Assembly: GCA_946811185.2 (NCBI GenBank)
Contig: OX328106.1
Location: 5,702,746-5,766,745, forward strand
DNA length: 64,000 nucleotides
Direction of reading: 5' to 3'
Source of the DNA: Hippopus hippopus
Lineage: Eukaryota; Mollusca; Bivalvia; Cardiida; Cardiidae
A model generated the notes under the pieces. It made no database searches, was not told where the DNA came from, and worked only from the letters and a program-made list of their open reading frames with translations. Within the stretch, counting starts at the first letter, position 1, and each line of letters starts with the position of its first letter. The position numbers were made by a program, and so were the translations under genes. This document shows positions 19,901 through 26,645 of this stretch, in pieces.

Positions 19901-22828
19901 AGAGAAAACATGGGAAAAAGAGAAACTGTTGGTTACCAGGCAGCTTTTTCTCCTTTTCCTGCAATGTTTTTAGAAGGGTTTTACTTAGGGTTGTTCAAAC
20001 ACAAGACTGTTTTTCAAGGGTTTACACTTTACCATGCAGCAAAATTTAAGACTGGTTCAATCTGAAAGTACATATAGATGTCCAATTAATTGTTGCACAG
20101 ATGAAAGTTTTTGTATGTGAAAGGTTAGAAAACATTTTGGAAAATGAGAAAATGCTGGTTGCCAGCATTTTCTCCTTTTCCAACAATGTTTTCAAAAGTT
20201 TTGTTAAAACTCAGGCTTATTTGTTAACGGATTAAGTCACCATATGTGACAGGTCTTGTTCCCTCTCTGTTTTCTAGGTAAACAATGTGATGATCTACAA
20301 CATAACTGCTGGACAAGTGTTGATAACATGGTCTGACAAGTGTGTTGATTCAAGGTAACAACTATCTGTTTTTTCTGCTACCTTTTCAAAACTATATGTA
20401 ATTTACAGGCTTAAATTATAAAAGCTTGATAGCTTGATTAATTATACCCCCCCAACTACAAAATACGGGGGTGGGGGGGGGGGGGGGGGTGTATGCTGAT
20501 TTCACCATGTCTGTATGTCTGTCCATCCGTCTGTCAATCTTTCCATCTTTAGTTCGTTTCAAAGCCACTGGCTGCTTTCACACATAACCATCGCCAAAAT
20601 GATGATCAGCAGTGAGAGAGGAATGAATCCTGGTGCAATAACTATCATCAATGCTTGAAAAGAACTACATGTACTCCACGCCAGGGAATGAACTAGCGAA
20701 CCCTGTTCTTAAGTCCTGTACACTACCTACTAAGCTAATGGGACTCAGCGAGTATTTCCTAGAGTTGTCAAAAGACAGGCCTTGCTGGTAAAGAATTAAT
20801 GGTGAATATTTTTCCATTTCTGGCAGATGTATCCTCACCTATGAAGTTGTGTTCTCCGAGACAGGAGAAGACGATACTTATAGAACAATTACACCTTATA
20901 ACAGGAGAAAACATGTAACATCTTTTGTGTTTGCACCCAACTTGGAGAAAGGTAAGATATTATAGAGAATACATCCATAGTGTTGCCCTATATCAAAAAT
21001 ATCAAACAAAGTTGGTAGAATTGAGAATCATCAAGCCTTGATGAGGCATAAAAAATTCCTTACTACTGCGTTGGAAATTTTTTATATACAACAGCACTAC
21101 GAACATATCCTATTTATCTTTTAACGCCTGAGTTTTTGATATTTGTGAAACAGGTGTGGAAAATATGTGCATTATTTCAAGCAAAATACATCTATTCAGT
21201 TTAGTCCGATATGGATTAGCTGAAATAATGACGTCATGAATGTTGTTGACCTTGTCATGAAACATTTTACCAACAGAAAATTAAGGTAGTACCTTCCTAA
21301 TAGAAAACAGCTATTTCCACTATAATATTATCCTACGAAATTAGCTAAAATTAAAAATGGGTATTATTGTTCGACTTTAACCAAGCCACTTTTTCCTTTC
21401 TTACCTTCTTAGAATTATCATTTATGAATCTAAAATCACTATATTCTCATTACAAAGGGAGATAATAATTACCTCCCTTTTCAGAAAACTAACAAAAGCA
21501 TGAACAAATAATTTCATAATCGACATCAAAGGAATTTCTTGTCGGTTAGAAATGTGCAAAAATATTATAGCAGTATAAATCCCTATTTGTCGACTAATAA
21601 GAAATTTTATTCGATGTTGCACTTGAAGCATAAGGGTGGTAATACCTTAATTCATGTTCTATAAATAGCCATGCTTTGTGAGAAGGGGCTTAAGGTATTA
21701 CCATCCTAACGCTTCTCAGAGAGATGCACAAATCAAATATAGCTCAAATTGATGGATTTGTCTTAAAAAAACAGAAAACATGCGAAGAAAAGGAGAAAGT
21801 GCCATTTACCAAAACGATGGGTAAACATGTTTTGCATTATGAAGATCTACTAAACCCCTTTTTGCTCATTTAACTGTTTACCAGACGACAAAATTTTAGA
21901 CTGGTTCAAATTGAAAGCACTTGCAGACGACAAAATAAATGTGACTAAAAGATTGAAATTTGGTTTTGGAAGGGTAGAAAACATTGTGAGAAAAGGAGAA
22001 AATGCTGGTTAGCATTTTCTCCTTCTCCCACACTGTTTTCAAAAGGCTTCTTTCTCAAGGTCGTAAAAAGCAGGGATTGTCTGGTAAAGGGTTAACACAC
22101 TAACCTGACAATTAACTACTACCGGTATGTGGAAAGATGGCTTTTGAAAACATCCTGGGAAAAGGAGGAAATGCTGGTAACCAGCATTTTCTCCTTTTCC
22201 CACAATGTTTTCTACCCTGCTGGAAACATATTTCAATTATGAGTTACGTTTATTTTGTCGTCTGCAAGTGCTTTCAATTTGGACCTGTCTTAAATTTTGC
22301 TGTTTACCAGCATTTTCTCCTTTTCCCACAATGTTTTCAATCCTAACAAAGACAAATCTCATTATTTAAGTCATTTTCAATTACTGTATATGTTGATATG
22401 ACTATACTCATGTGGCAAAAGTTCACAATTACCGTTTAGGGACATTTTGCGCACGGCAATGTTTGCGAATTGGAGGCACTCATTGTTTGTATTTTTGTGG
22501 TAAAATACGTAAACAGAAAAGTTTGCAAATTTTTCAAATTCGCAAAATCGCAAAGTTTTCTACCTCGCAAAAATTTTCACTTATACAGAAGTCATCTGCC
22601 AATACGTTCAACTTGGACAAGTCTTAAGATTTGCTGTGGGGTTATTGTTGGCCAAGGAATTTCATTTGTTTATAAATTTATCTTTCAGGAAGCTCTGCCG
22701 ATGACTTTGTTAGGGGTTTCTACAAGGTTCGAGCGGTTGACTACTTCCAGAATTATGGAGAATATTCTTTACCAGAACAATACCCTTCCAACGGAAAAAG
22801 CAAGAAGTCCGACGCATGCCATCCATAA
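1847..22828 (+). CDS. IDUA: Alpha-L-iduronidase (lysosomal GH39 glycosidase), 15 coding exons
   Basis: The enzyme hydrolyses terminal alpha-L-iduronic acid from dermatan and heparan sulfate in lysosomes. Joined coding exons: 1847-1980, 3106-3249, 4831-5021, 7142-7237, 7365-7558, 8792-8892, 9958-10036, 10487-10736, 13824-13899, 14597-14706, 16751-16872, 18565-18690, 20278-20354, 20827-20951, 22689-22828. They total 1,965 nt (654 aa plus stop), close to human IDUA (653 aa). Every intron is GT-AG and all phases match. Residues 1-20 are a hydrophobic signal peptide. Next come FWRSTGF (38-44), FELMG (122-126), [10 protein letters not shown] with acid/base E174 (human E182), DEADPLVGW with nucleophile E288 (human E299), and ALLSNDNAF (334-342). 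The GH39 barrel and beta-sandwich lead to a fibronectin-III-like C-terminus from about residue 545. Several N-glycosylation sequons are present. The start chosen is the ATG before the hydrophobic stretch, with A at -3; an acceptor-like site at 1819 allows an upstream non-coding exon. Recognition is by motif and exon continuity, and is very secure. Confidence 0.96.
2007..2278. mobile_element. MITE-3, 272 bp, palindromic ends
   Basis: Ends are inverted: ATGAGCCATGCTCTGGCAAA at the left, and its complement with two changes at the right. Inside is a second palindrome built on GTCAGCCTG...CAGGCTGAC. It lies just after the exon 1 donor. Related copies are near 11,250, 17,340, 38,925, 55,271 and 59,466. 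Confidence 0.8.
2301..2640. mobile_element. MITE-1 copy split by a retroinsertion
   Basis: Left end TAACTCTGTACCAGACGACA, right end TTTGGTAAAGGGTTA. The core hairpin at about 2521-2586 is nearly perfect. A 104-bp retrotransposed fragment at about 2393-2496 separates the left half from the core. Confidence 0.85.
2393..2496 (-). mobile_element. Retrotransposed 3'-end fragment with 13-bp target duplication
   Basis: On the minus strand it ends in AATAAAGTTTC then a poly-A run. It is flanked by the direct repeat GGAAGTTGTCTTT at 2380-2392 and from 2497, the signature of target-primed insertion. A fragment at about 46,355-46,418 has a similar 3' end. Confidence 0.75.
2836..3060. repeat. Foldback repeat related to 27,441-27,796
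   Basis: Shares CACACAATAACAGATTGTCATC and GCTGCCACCGGGCCTTAA-type ends with elements near 18,740 and 27,441. Right half only. Confidence 0.6.
3106..3249 (+). CDS. IDUA: IDUA coding exon 2
   Basis: Follows a TTTCAG acceptor and completes Cys45 of FCPPLPH, then encodes residues to 92 including the conserved [10 protein letters not shown] segment. The donor is GTAAGT at 3250, phase 2. Confidence 0.93.
3440..3610. repeat. Degenerate MITE-1 copy
   Basis: Contains GACTGCCTTTGCAGA and GGTTACTAGCATTTTC followed by a long T run; ends are lost. Confidence 0.5.
4060..4336. mobile_element. MITE-1 copy
   Basis: Core palindrome around 4149-4222, both inner flanks (GTCCAAATTGAATGCATCTG and TTTGGACAGGTCTAAAATTT) and the right end TTTGGTAAAGAGTTAA. 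Confidence 0.8.
4263..4698. repeat. 218-bp tandem duplication, two units
   Basis: 4263-4480 and 4481-4698 appear identical by eye. The unit contains the right end of a MITE-1 and an internal repeat of TACTTTTTGCTATTATAAAT. A related sequence lies reversed near 56,830-56,990. Confidence 0.85.
4831..5021 (+). CDS. IDUA: IDUA coding exon 3
   Basis: Residues 93-156, with YNFTDL (an N-glycosylation sequon), PGFELMG and WKDLV. The acceptor region reads AAAGCAG, so AGs ending at 4827 and 4830 are both usable and both keep frame. The donor GTATGA is at 5022. Confidence 0.94.
5077..5300. mobile_element. MITE-1 copy
   Basis: Left end TAATTCTTTACCACAC, core palindrome 5184-5250 and decayed right end. 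Confidence 0.75.
5653..7088. mobile_element. Putative DNA element, 1.4 kb, ATGCCCCCC ends, carrying a satellite
   Basis: Begins ATGCCCCCCCTTC and ends TAGGGGGGCAT, inverted termini. It contains a GGTC/GTCC simple repeat at 5698-5745 and the 158-bp satellite. Similar starts appear at 14,878 and 20,444. No transposase reading frame is visible, so it would be non-autonomous. Boundaries are inferred only from the termini. Confidence 0.55.
5748..6692. repeat. 158-bp satellite, six units
   Basis: Units start at 5748, 5905, 6063, 6221, 6379 and 6537 (spacing 157-158). Each holds GACACAGAATTGAC, GGAGTGTAGATGATCCCTAT and AAGGTCAAGGTCAC. Four of six units contain GGTCA-nnn-TGACC exactly. Confidence 0.93.
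7142..7237 (+). CDS. IDUA: IDUA coding exon 4: catalytic acid/base exon
   Basis: Residues 157-188 contain [11 protein letters not shown]174 in NEPD is the expected proton donor by homology. The acceptor TCTCTAG ends at 7141 and the donor GTATCT is at 7238. The following intron is only 127 bp and carries no MITE. Confidence 0.96.
7365..7558 (+). CDS. IDUA: IDUA coding exon 5
   Basis: Residues 189-253: [16 protein letters not shown] (210-215) and [10 protein letters not shown] (244-253), all family-conserved. The acceptor TTCTTCAG ends at 7364 and the donor GTAAGA is at 7559, phase 0. Confidence 0.96.
7575..7830. repeat. Partial MITE-3 copy in intron 5
   Basis: Palindrome GGTCAGCCTGTGCAG...CACAGGCTGACC and the ATTCTGCATGTCAGAGG arm are present; outer ends are incomplete. 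Confidence 0.6.
8108..8562. mobile_element. Two adjacent MITE-1 copies
   Basis: Cores lie at about 8156-8222 and 8448-8515. Between them, ATAAAGAGTTAACC and CCAAACAAT mark the right end of one copy and the left end of the next. Confidence 0.75.
8792..8892 (+). CDS. IDUA: IDUA coding exon 6
   Basis: Residues 254-286 plus two bases; an amphipathic helix region running to PFYNDE across the junction. The acceptor TTTTGCAG ends at 8791 and the donor GTAAGT is at 8893. Confidence 0.93.
9000..9480. repeat. Cluster of three decayed MITE-1 copies
   Basis: Cores near 9017-9075, 9162-9225 and 9296-9360, each with GAAAACATTG and CATTTTCTCC-type arms; outer ends are mostly eroded. Confidence 0.65.
9543..9771. 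mobile_element. MITE-1 copy
   Basis: Left end TAACTCTTTACCAAACGACA, core palindrome 9650-9717, right end GTGGTAACAGGTTAA. Confidence 0.85.
9775..9859. repeat. 85-bp foldback just upstream of IDUA exon 7
   Basis: TTGTGGGTACTCATTAG (9781-9797) is perfectly inverted at 9836-9852, and one more mismatch extends the arms to CCCTATG/CAAAGGG. A smaller palindrome AATCGTCTC...GAGACGATT sits inside. Confidence 0.85.
9958..10036 (+). CDS. IDUA: IDUA coding exon 7: catalytic nucleophile exon
   Basis: Residues 287-313 with [10 protein letters not shown]288 corresponds to the human nucleophile E299. Asp287 is split across the intron. The acceptor TTTTGTAG ends at 9957 and the donor GTAAAT is at 10037. 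A perfect foldback lies about 100 bp upstream in the intron. Confidence 0.96.
10105..10166. repeat. MITE-2 core palindrome in intron 7
   Basis: GTAGATCCAAGATCAGACTG faces its inverted copy with CACCTTCTGTG between them. Only the core of the MITE-2 family is present. Confidence 0.75.
10487..10736 (+). CDS. IDUA: IDUA coding exon 8
   Basis: The longest exon, residues 314-396. [11 protein letters not shown] contains D339, matching an active-site aspartate of the family (human D349). It is followed by [14 protein letters not shown] and KGLLALLGE. The acceptor TCTGGTAG ends at 10486 and the donor GTAACA is at 10737. Confidence 0.95.
10757..10825 (-). repeat. tRNA-like relic downstream of exon 8
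   Basis: On the minus strand it has an A-box-like TGGAAGAGCG, a loop-like TTGACTTAGGATCAA and a B-box-like GGGTTCAATCCCC. The acceptor arms do not pair, so it is a tRNA-derived relic and not a working tRNA. Confidence 0.45.
11045..11202. repeat. Long foldback, about 75-nt arms
   Basis: From TTTATTACATCAGCTTGTGG at the left to its complement at 11,182-11,201. The arms include AATATGGGGAAATATTTGCC and CGAAAATAAC, and nearly meet at GTGCCTTATGGCAC. Confidence 0.9.
11248..11460. repeat. MITE-3 copy, partial
   Basis: Starts ACCATGCTCTGTGAAAAGGG, contains ATGCATCTGCAAAAAGTATC and the CCTGCA palindrome, and abuts the next MITE-1. Confidence 0.65.
11462..11689. mobile_element. MITE-1 copy, near-consensus
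   Basis: Left end TAACCCTTTACCACACAATG, hairpin core 11,517-11,582, right end GTGTGGTAAAGGGATAA; 228 bp. Confidence 0.9.
11695..12815 (-). mobile_element. Palindrome-ended repeat element, copy 1 (about 1.1 kb)
   Basis: The left side is a 100-bp foldback (ACGAGTGCCGTGGTATATGG mirrored at 11,741-11,790). The right side ends with ATTGGTCAATTCGCTACATA and CGTGGTCTAA. Reversed relatives lie at 41,895-43,245 and 53,829-55,070. A tRNA-like SINE sits inside. Confidence 0.75.
12154..12400 (+). repeat. tRNA-derived SINE inside element copy 1
   Basis: A box TGGTAGCTCAACGGCTAG, B box GGTTCGATACTC, then the 3' domain ATAGGTGCACTGACCACCGT and an ACAAACAAACAC tail. Confidence 0.8.
13117..13354. mobile_element. 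MITE-1 copy flanked by TTAA
   Basis: TTAA at both ends (13,117-13,120 and 13,351-13,354), CTCTTTACCAGATGAC at the left, CAGTAAAGGG at the right, hairpin core 13,232-13,299. Confidence 0.9.
13824..13899 (+). CDS. IDUA: IDUA coding exon 9
   Basis: Residues 397-421, a less conserved surface segment. Supported by the acceptor TTCCACAG ending at 13823, the donor GTACGA at 13900 and fitting phases on both sides. It follows the largest intron (3.1 kb), which holds two foldbacks, MITEs and a SINE. Confidence 0.88.
13993..14375. repeat. Decayed MITE-1 copies in intron 9
   Basis: Two eroded cores (about 14,085-14,150 and 14,218-14,280) with GTAGAAAACAT and ATGGACTAGTCTAAAT flanks. Confidence 0.5.
14597..14706 (+). 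CDS. IDUA: IDUA coding exon 10
   Basis: Residues 422-458, beta-sandwich strands ([21 protein letters not shown]). SNDT is a sequon. The acceptor TTTTCCAG ends at 14596 and the donor GTCAGT is at 14707. Confidence 0.92.
14728..15097. mobile_element. MITE-1 copy split by another element
   Basis: Left TTAACACTTTGCCACACAAC and right TTGTAAAGTGTTAA. The hairpin is interrupted at its tip by about 14,877-15,020, a fragment starting TTATACCCGCGC that belongs to the 'CCCCC...GGGGG' family. Confidence 0.8.
15103..15544. mobile_element. Two MITE-1 copies sharing one TTAA
   Basis: The first copy is 15,103-15,321 and the second 15,318-15,544; the TTAA at 15,318-15,321 closes one and opens the other. Both hairpin cores are clear. 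Confidence 0.88.
15670..16082. mobile_element. Foldback element with ATTCAACAACCATTC ends
   Basis: The ends TATTCAACAACCATTCTGAA and TTCTTAGGAATGGTTGGTGA are inverted. At 15,732-15,798 there is a near-perfect palindrome on TGATTGGCTAAACC. A tRNA-like SINE at 15,845-15,970 (-) lies inside. Confidence 0.7.
15895..15970 (-). repeat. tRNA-derived SINE head
   Basis: On the minus strand, A box TTTAGTGGTTATGG and B box GGTTCGAATCC. The anticodon stem does not pair fully, so this is a SINE relic. Confidence 0.6.
16295..16490 (+). repeat. tRNA-derived SINE, second family
   Basis: Head TGGCTCAGTGGTGAAGTTAG with GACTCGTACCC, core TTGTCTTTGGGCAAGAGGC, and 3' part TGATATGACTGAAATAATGC. Same family reversed at 39,298-39,515 and 55,640-55,830. 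Confidence 0.7.
16751..16872 (+). CDS. IDUA: IDUA coding exon 11
   Basis: Residues 459-499, with WLVDNY and a conserved [14 protein letters not shown] helix. The acceptor TATTGCAG ends at 16750 and the donor GTGAGA is at 16873, phase 0. Confidence 0.93.
16911..17138. mobile_element. MITE-1 copy
   Basis: TTAACCCTTAACCACGTGGC at the left, hairpin core 17,020-17,085, GTGTGGTAAAGGGTAAA at the right. It lies just downstream of exon 11. Confidence 0.85.
17340..17512. repeat. MITE-3 edge joined to a MITE-1 right half
   Basis: CCAGAGCATGGCTCAT at 17,356 is a MITE-3 end. The MITE-1 core follows at 17,391-17,458 and ends GTGTGGTAAAGAGTTAA. Confidence 0.7.
17762..17985. repeat. Decayed MITE-1 copy
   Basis: TTAAGCCTTTACCTTACAAT at the left, part of the core, TTTGGTATAGAGTTA at the right. 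Confidence 0.7.
18288..18514. mobile_element. MITE-1 copy
   Basis: TAAACCCTTTACCACACAAT at the left, core 18,342-18,412, GTGGTGAAGGGTTAA at the right; it ends 50 bp before exon 12. Confidence 0.87.
18565..18690 (+). CDS. IDUA: IDUA coding exon 12
   Basis: Residues 500-541, ending in [18 protein letters not shown], a strongly family-typical strand and linker into the C-terminal domain. The acceptor TTTTCCAG ends at 18564 and the donor GTAGAG is at 18691. Confidence 0.94.
18968..19196. mobile_element. MITE-1 copy flanked by TTAA
   Basis: TTAACTCTTTACCAAACGAC to GTGTGGTAAAGGGTTAA with an almost perfect core at 19,075-19,142. A good family reference copy. Confidence 0.92.
19466..19693. mobile_element. 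MITE-1 copy flanked by TTAA
   Basis: TTAACCCTTTACCACACAAT to TTTGGTAGAGTTAA; core 19,520-19,590. Opposite internal orientation to 18,968-19,196. Part of a SINE (19,310-19,460, +) precedes it. Confidence 0.9.
19825..20235. repeat. Two decayed MITE-1 copies
   Basis: Cores near 19,900-19,970 and 20,128-20,195, the second with TTGTTAACGGATTAA at the right. Confidence 0.7.
20278..20354 (+). CDS. IDUA: IDUA coding exon 13
   Basis: Residues 542-566, start of the fibronectin-III-like domain ([13 protein letters not shown]). The acceptor TTTTCTAG ends at 20277 and the donor GTAACA is at 20355. YNIT is a sequon. Confidence 0.92.
20444..20760. repeat. CCCCCC/GGGGGG element fragment followed by minus-strand SINE
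   Basis: Starts ATTATACCCCCCCAACTAC with a G tract at about 20,466-20,489, then a CTGTC/CATC-rich stretch. From 20,560 a minus-strand SINE runs to its tRNA-like head near 20,745. Confidence 0.6.
20827..20951 (+). CDS. IDUA: IDUA coding exon 14
   Basis: Residues 567-608; the Cys in [10 protein letters not shown] and the strand HVTSFVFAP match the C-terminal domain. The acceptor TCTGGCAG ends at 20826 and the donor GTAAGA is at 20952. Confidence 0.93.
21281..21650. mobile_element. Putative TTAA MITE, 370 bp
   Basis: TTAAGGTAGTACCTTCCTAA at the left faces AAGGGTGGTAATACCTTAA at the right. Internal sequence is AT-rich without a reading frame. Another TTAAGGTATTACCATCC lies at 21,690. Confidence 0.5.
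21870..22095. mobile_element. MITE-1 copy flanked by TTAA
   Basis: TTAACTGTTTACCAGACGAC to CTGGTAAAGGGTTAA; core 21,976-22,034, with a short loop deletion. Confidence 0.87.
22120..22640. repeat. Two overlapping MITE-1 copies with an insertion
   Basis: Cores at 22,140-22,215 and a half core at 22,300-22,340. A block 22,385-22,585 rich in 'GCAAA' and 'CAAATT' interrupts the second. Its relative at 3,785-4,000 is reversed. Confidence 0.6.
22689..22828 (+). CDS. IDUA: IDUA coding exon 15 and stop codon
   Basis: Residues 609-654, with [10 protein letters not shown] and a short basic tail, then TAA at 22826-22828. The acceptor ATCTTTCAG ends at 22688. I did not find a convincing AATAAA in the next 200 bp, so the 3' UTR end is unknown. 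Confidence 0.93.
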
Positions 22829-23026
22829 ACTGAGAAAGAATGTAGCAATTTTACAATTAATATTACAAGAGTCCAGAGTTCTACTGTTATTAGTATAGAT
22901 CAAGATCAGACAGGATGGAACATGCACTCTGACTTTCATCTATACATGTGTATATTTTCTGTGATATTATTGTCAAGCCTTGCCTGCAACTGTGTTAAGT
23001 CTATTTTTAGGGCCTGAAATTGAGCA

Positions 23027-23250
23027 TTAACCCTTTACGAAACAATCCTTCTTTAAAAACACTGAGGACTGGTCCAAACTGAAAGCATTTGCAGACATCA
23101 AATTACATGTGCCTCAAATAATTTGTTTCTGAAAGGTTAGAGAAGACTGTGGGAAAAGGAGAAAATACTGGTAAGCAGCCTTTTCCAAAAGTGTTTTCAA
23201 AAGCCTTCTTCAGGGTCGTTAAAACTGAGGATCTTGTAGTAAAGAGTTAA
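23027..23250. mobile_element. MITE-1 copy flanked by TTAA
   Basis: TTAACCCTTTACGAAACAAT to GTAGTAAAGAGTTAA; part of one hairpin arm is missing. Confidence 0.8.
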
Positions 23251-23274
23251 CTTTTTTAGCACTTTATATGTATG

Positions 23275-23712
23275 GTATCACAACATAATCCTGACTTTTA
23301 ACAACCTTGAAAAGAAGAATTTTGAAAAGATTACGGGAAAAGGAGAAAACGCTCGTAACCTCTTTTCCCATAATGTTTTATACCTTTTAACTCTACCAAA
23401 CGACATAATTTTAGACTAGTCCAAATTGGAAGCATTTGCAGACGAAAAAATTAATATGACTCAAAAATTGAAATTTGTGTTGGGGAGGATAGAAAACATT
23501 GTGGGAAAAGGAGAAAATGCTGGTTACCAGCATTTTCTCCTTTTTCCACAATTTTTTCAGAAGGCTTCTTCCTCAGGGTCGTAAAAACCCGGGATCGTTT
23601 GGTAAAGGGTTAAAAAGCAAATTTAAGTGCTTGAGTAAGATTTATTTTGTTTTCTGCAAATGTTTTTCAATTTGGACAAACCTAAAATTTTACCTTGTGG
23701 CAAAGAGTTTAG
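23275..23712. mobile_element. MITE-1 nested inside another MITE-1
   Basis: The inner copy 23,387-23,613 has TTAA on both sides. The outer copy's left half (CATAATCCTGACTTTTAACA...) ends at 23,386 and its right half (GTTTTCTGCAAATG...GCAAAGAGTTTA) resumes at about 23,614. Confidence 0.8.
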
Positions 23713-23756
23713 TGAGGAAATCTTGAATTGGTAGCTTTGTTTAATTTTGCTTACAA

Positions 23757-24410
23757 TTAACTCTTTACCAGAAGACAAAATTTTAGACTGGTCCAAATGG
23801 AAACAACAAATCAAGTACACTTCAACTTAAGGAATTTGGATTTGAAAGGGCAGAAAACATTGTAGGAAAAGGAGAAAATGCTGGTTCTCCTTTCCCCACA
23901 ATGTTTTCGAAAGGCTTCTTCCTCATGGTTGTTAAAAGTCGCGTTTGTGTGGTAAAGGGTTAACTCTTTACCACATGACAAAATTTTAGACAGATCTAAA
24001 TTGGAAGCATCTCCAAGAACAAAGTAAATGTGGCACAATAGGATTTGTCTGTAAAAGATAAGAAAACATTGTGGGGGAAAAAAAGAAAATGCTGCTTACT
24101 AGCATTTTCTCCTTTTCCCACAATGTTTCAAAAGCTTTCTTTCCCAGGGTTGTTAAAACTCAGGATTGTGTGATAAAGTGTTAATTCCTTACTAGATGAC
24201 AAAATTTCAGACTTCTAATTGAAAGCGTTAACAGATAGCAAATTAAATGCTGCTTAAATGATGTAATTTTCTTTATAAGGATAGAAAAGATTGTGGGAAA
24301 GAGAGAGAATGCTGGTTTACAAGTATTTTCCCCTTTTCCCACAATATTTTTCAAAAGCCTTTGTCCTCGGGGCAGTCAAAATTCTGGGTTGTTTGGTAAA
24401 TTGTTCGAAA
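23757..24410. mobile_element. Three head-to-tail MITE-1 copies sharing TTAA sites
   Basis: Copies 23,757-23,963, 23,960-24,184 and 24,181-24,410 meet at TTAA 23,960-23,963 and 24,181-24,184. Confidence 0.85.
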
Positions 24411-25430
24411 ATTCAGCAGAAAGGTTATTCACTCAACAAAACTTCAAAGCCGCCACTTTTAAGTTCCAGTTTCCTGTAGACTTTTTTTTTTGGATCACTG
24501 TCCAGAAAAGAGACATTTCATTTTTTTTTTATTTTTGCGGAAAAATTGACCAGTGTAAAAATATACCTCAGCCTAGGTCTGAAAAGAATTTATTGGCTTG
24601 TTCTTGTAAAAGGAGCTTATGTAATACCATTTATTCAACACTGAAATTTGACAAATCAAATTTTTGAAAACTTAATGTCCATTTTCTTGTATTGATGTTT
24701 GTGCAGAAAACCATTATGTTTTTTTTCTCTCATTGCTGACAAAAATTGTAGTCAATTAAGCTTCTCTCTTTACCCTGTTTTGGCTGATTGACGCCGTGCA
24801 TGCACAACAGATGTGTTTCCCTCTTTTTAAAAAGACATGCCTTCCGTTGTCAGAATCAAGAATCTTTTCATTACAGTACTGAGTCTTACAGATATATGTT
24901 ACGATCTGTTTATTTTTACCCGTCTATTACTTGGTCAAATTTGCAGGAGAAAAACAAGTGGCAGTTCAGAAGTTTTGCTGAGCGTATTAATGCCTTAATT
25001 TCTACAACGAAAAGTTATACCGGTGTTTTATATATTTTTGTAATTTTTACATGATTGTTAGCTTGGCTGTTTTCGGAGAAAACAACAAGTTATTGTCATA
25101 GCCCTAGCGCTGTCTGGCATCGTCTGCATTGTCATGTAAAAACTTTGTCATTTTGGAATACCTGTGTTATTACTGAAGATATTTACTTCAACCTTGGACA
25201 GTTGTTAACTATCAAAAGGGCAACCTATACAACAAGGGCAGGTAAGTATCAAAGTATTTTTTACAAAGTTATATCCCTTTTTTCACTTAAAATTTTCACT
25301 GAAAATCAAAAACTTGCAACCGAGTATTGGCACCGGCGTGTGGTATTGTTGTTGTTCATATACCTCTATGTGTACAATGGACAGATATTTCTATAAATAA
25401 AAGGAAGTGCTCAACAATCATTTACTCACA
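24411..25430. other. Unassigned intergenic sequence
   Basis: AT-rich, short open frames only. I see no conserved protein segment, tRNA or clear repeat boundary. Confidence 0.5.
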
Positions 25431-25435
25431 TTGTT

Positions 25436-26645
25436 TAACCCATACCACACAGCAAAATTTTGGCCTACACCAAATTGAGAGCTTTTGCAGATTACAATTC
25501 CAATGTTTTTCAAATTATAGCATTTATTCATGAAAAGGTCCAAAACATTGTGGGAAAAGGAGAAAATGCAATTTTAGCTCACCTGAGCACAAAGTGCTCA
25601 AGGTGATCTCTTGTGATTGTGCTGTGTCAAGAATCTGTTGTGCGTTGTGCTGTCCGTCAATATTTACCTTGTGTGCACTCTAGAGGCCACTTTTCAGTCA
25701 GATACTTGGTCAGAATGTTTGTTTTGATAAAATGTCCAACAAGATCGAAAGTTGGTCATATCGGGTCAAAAAGTAGGTCACCAGGGCAAATCAAAGAAAA
25801 ACCTTGTGTGCACTATAGAGGCCACATTTTCAGCCTGATACTCTTTTAAAAAAACATGGTCAGAATTTTTCTCTTGATGACATCTCAGACAATATGAAAA
25901 TTGGGTCATGTTGGGTCAAAAAGTAGGTCACTGGGCCAAATCTTAGAAATACCTTGTGTGAACTCTATAGACTACATTTTCAGCCTGATACTCTTGAAAA
26001 TGGTCAGAATGTTTGTATTGATTGTATCATTGGACAAGTTTGAAATTTGGTCATGTCAGGTCAAAATGTAGGTCCCTGGTCCAAATCTTAGAAAAAACTT
26101 GTGTGCATTCTAGAGGCCTCATCTTCAGCCAAAAACTCATGAAACTAGGTCAGAGTGTTTGTCTTCATGATATCTCAGACAAGATTGAAATAAGGTCTCA
26201 TTGGAACAAAAAATAAGTCATTGGGTTGAATCTTAGAAAAGCTTTTTAGGCTACATTTTCAGCCTGATACTCATGAAACTATGTCAGAATGTTTGTGTAG
26301 TTGATATCTCAGACAACTTCGAAATTGGGTCTTATCAAAAAGTAGGTCATCAGGCCAAATCTTTGAAAAACTTTTTGGGTGGTCTAGAGGCCATATTTTC
26401 AGCCTGATACTTTTGAAACTTGGTGAGAATGTTTGTCTTGTTGATAACATTGAAATTAGGTCAAATCTTGTCAAAAAGTATGACACATACACTCATGTGT
26501 TTTACATCATTGAAGTCGGGATCTCTTAAGCTTTATCAATCCTAGATGACTTTACTTAGGTGAGCACTTTAGGCCAATGCCCCTCTTGTCTCTGTTTCTG
26601 ATAATGTTTTTAAAAGACCTCTTTCTAAGGGCTGTTAAAGTTCTT
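25436..26645. mobile_element. MITE-1 copy split by a 1-kb element with tandem units
   Basis: The left half of MITE-1 runs to GGAGAAAATGC at about 25,569, and the right half resumes at about 26,593. The insert starts TAGCTCACCTGAGCAC and ends TAGGTGAGCACTTTAGG, inverted ends. It contains about six variable units of 130-150 bp built on CCTTGTGTGCACTCTAGAGG and TTTTCAGCCTGATACTC. Confidence 0.75.

Noticed and set aside
2139..24400. Recurrent peptide [20 protein letters not shown] in many short frames
   Set aside because: This is the MITE-1 hairpin read in one frame. It has no start or stop conservation and sits in introns in both orientations.
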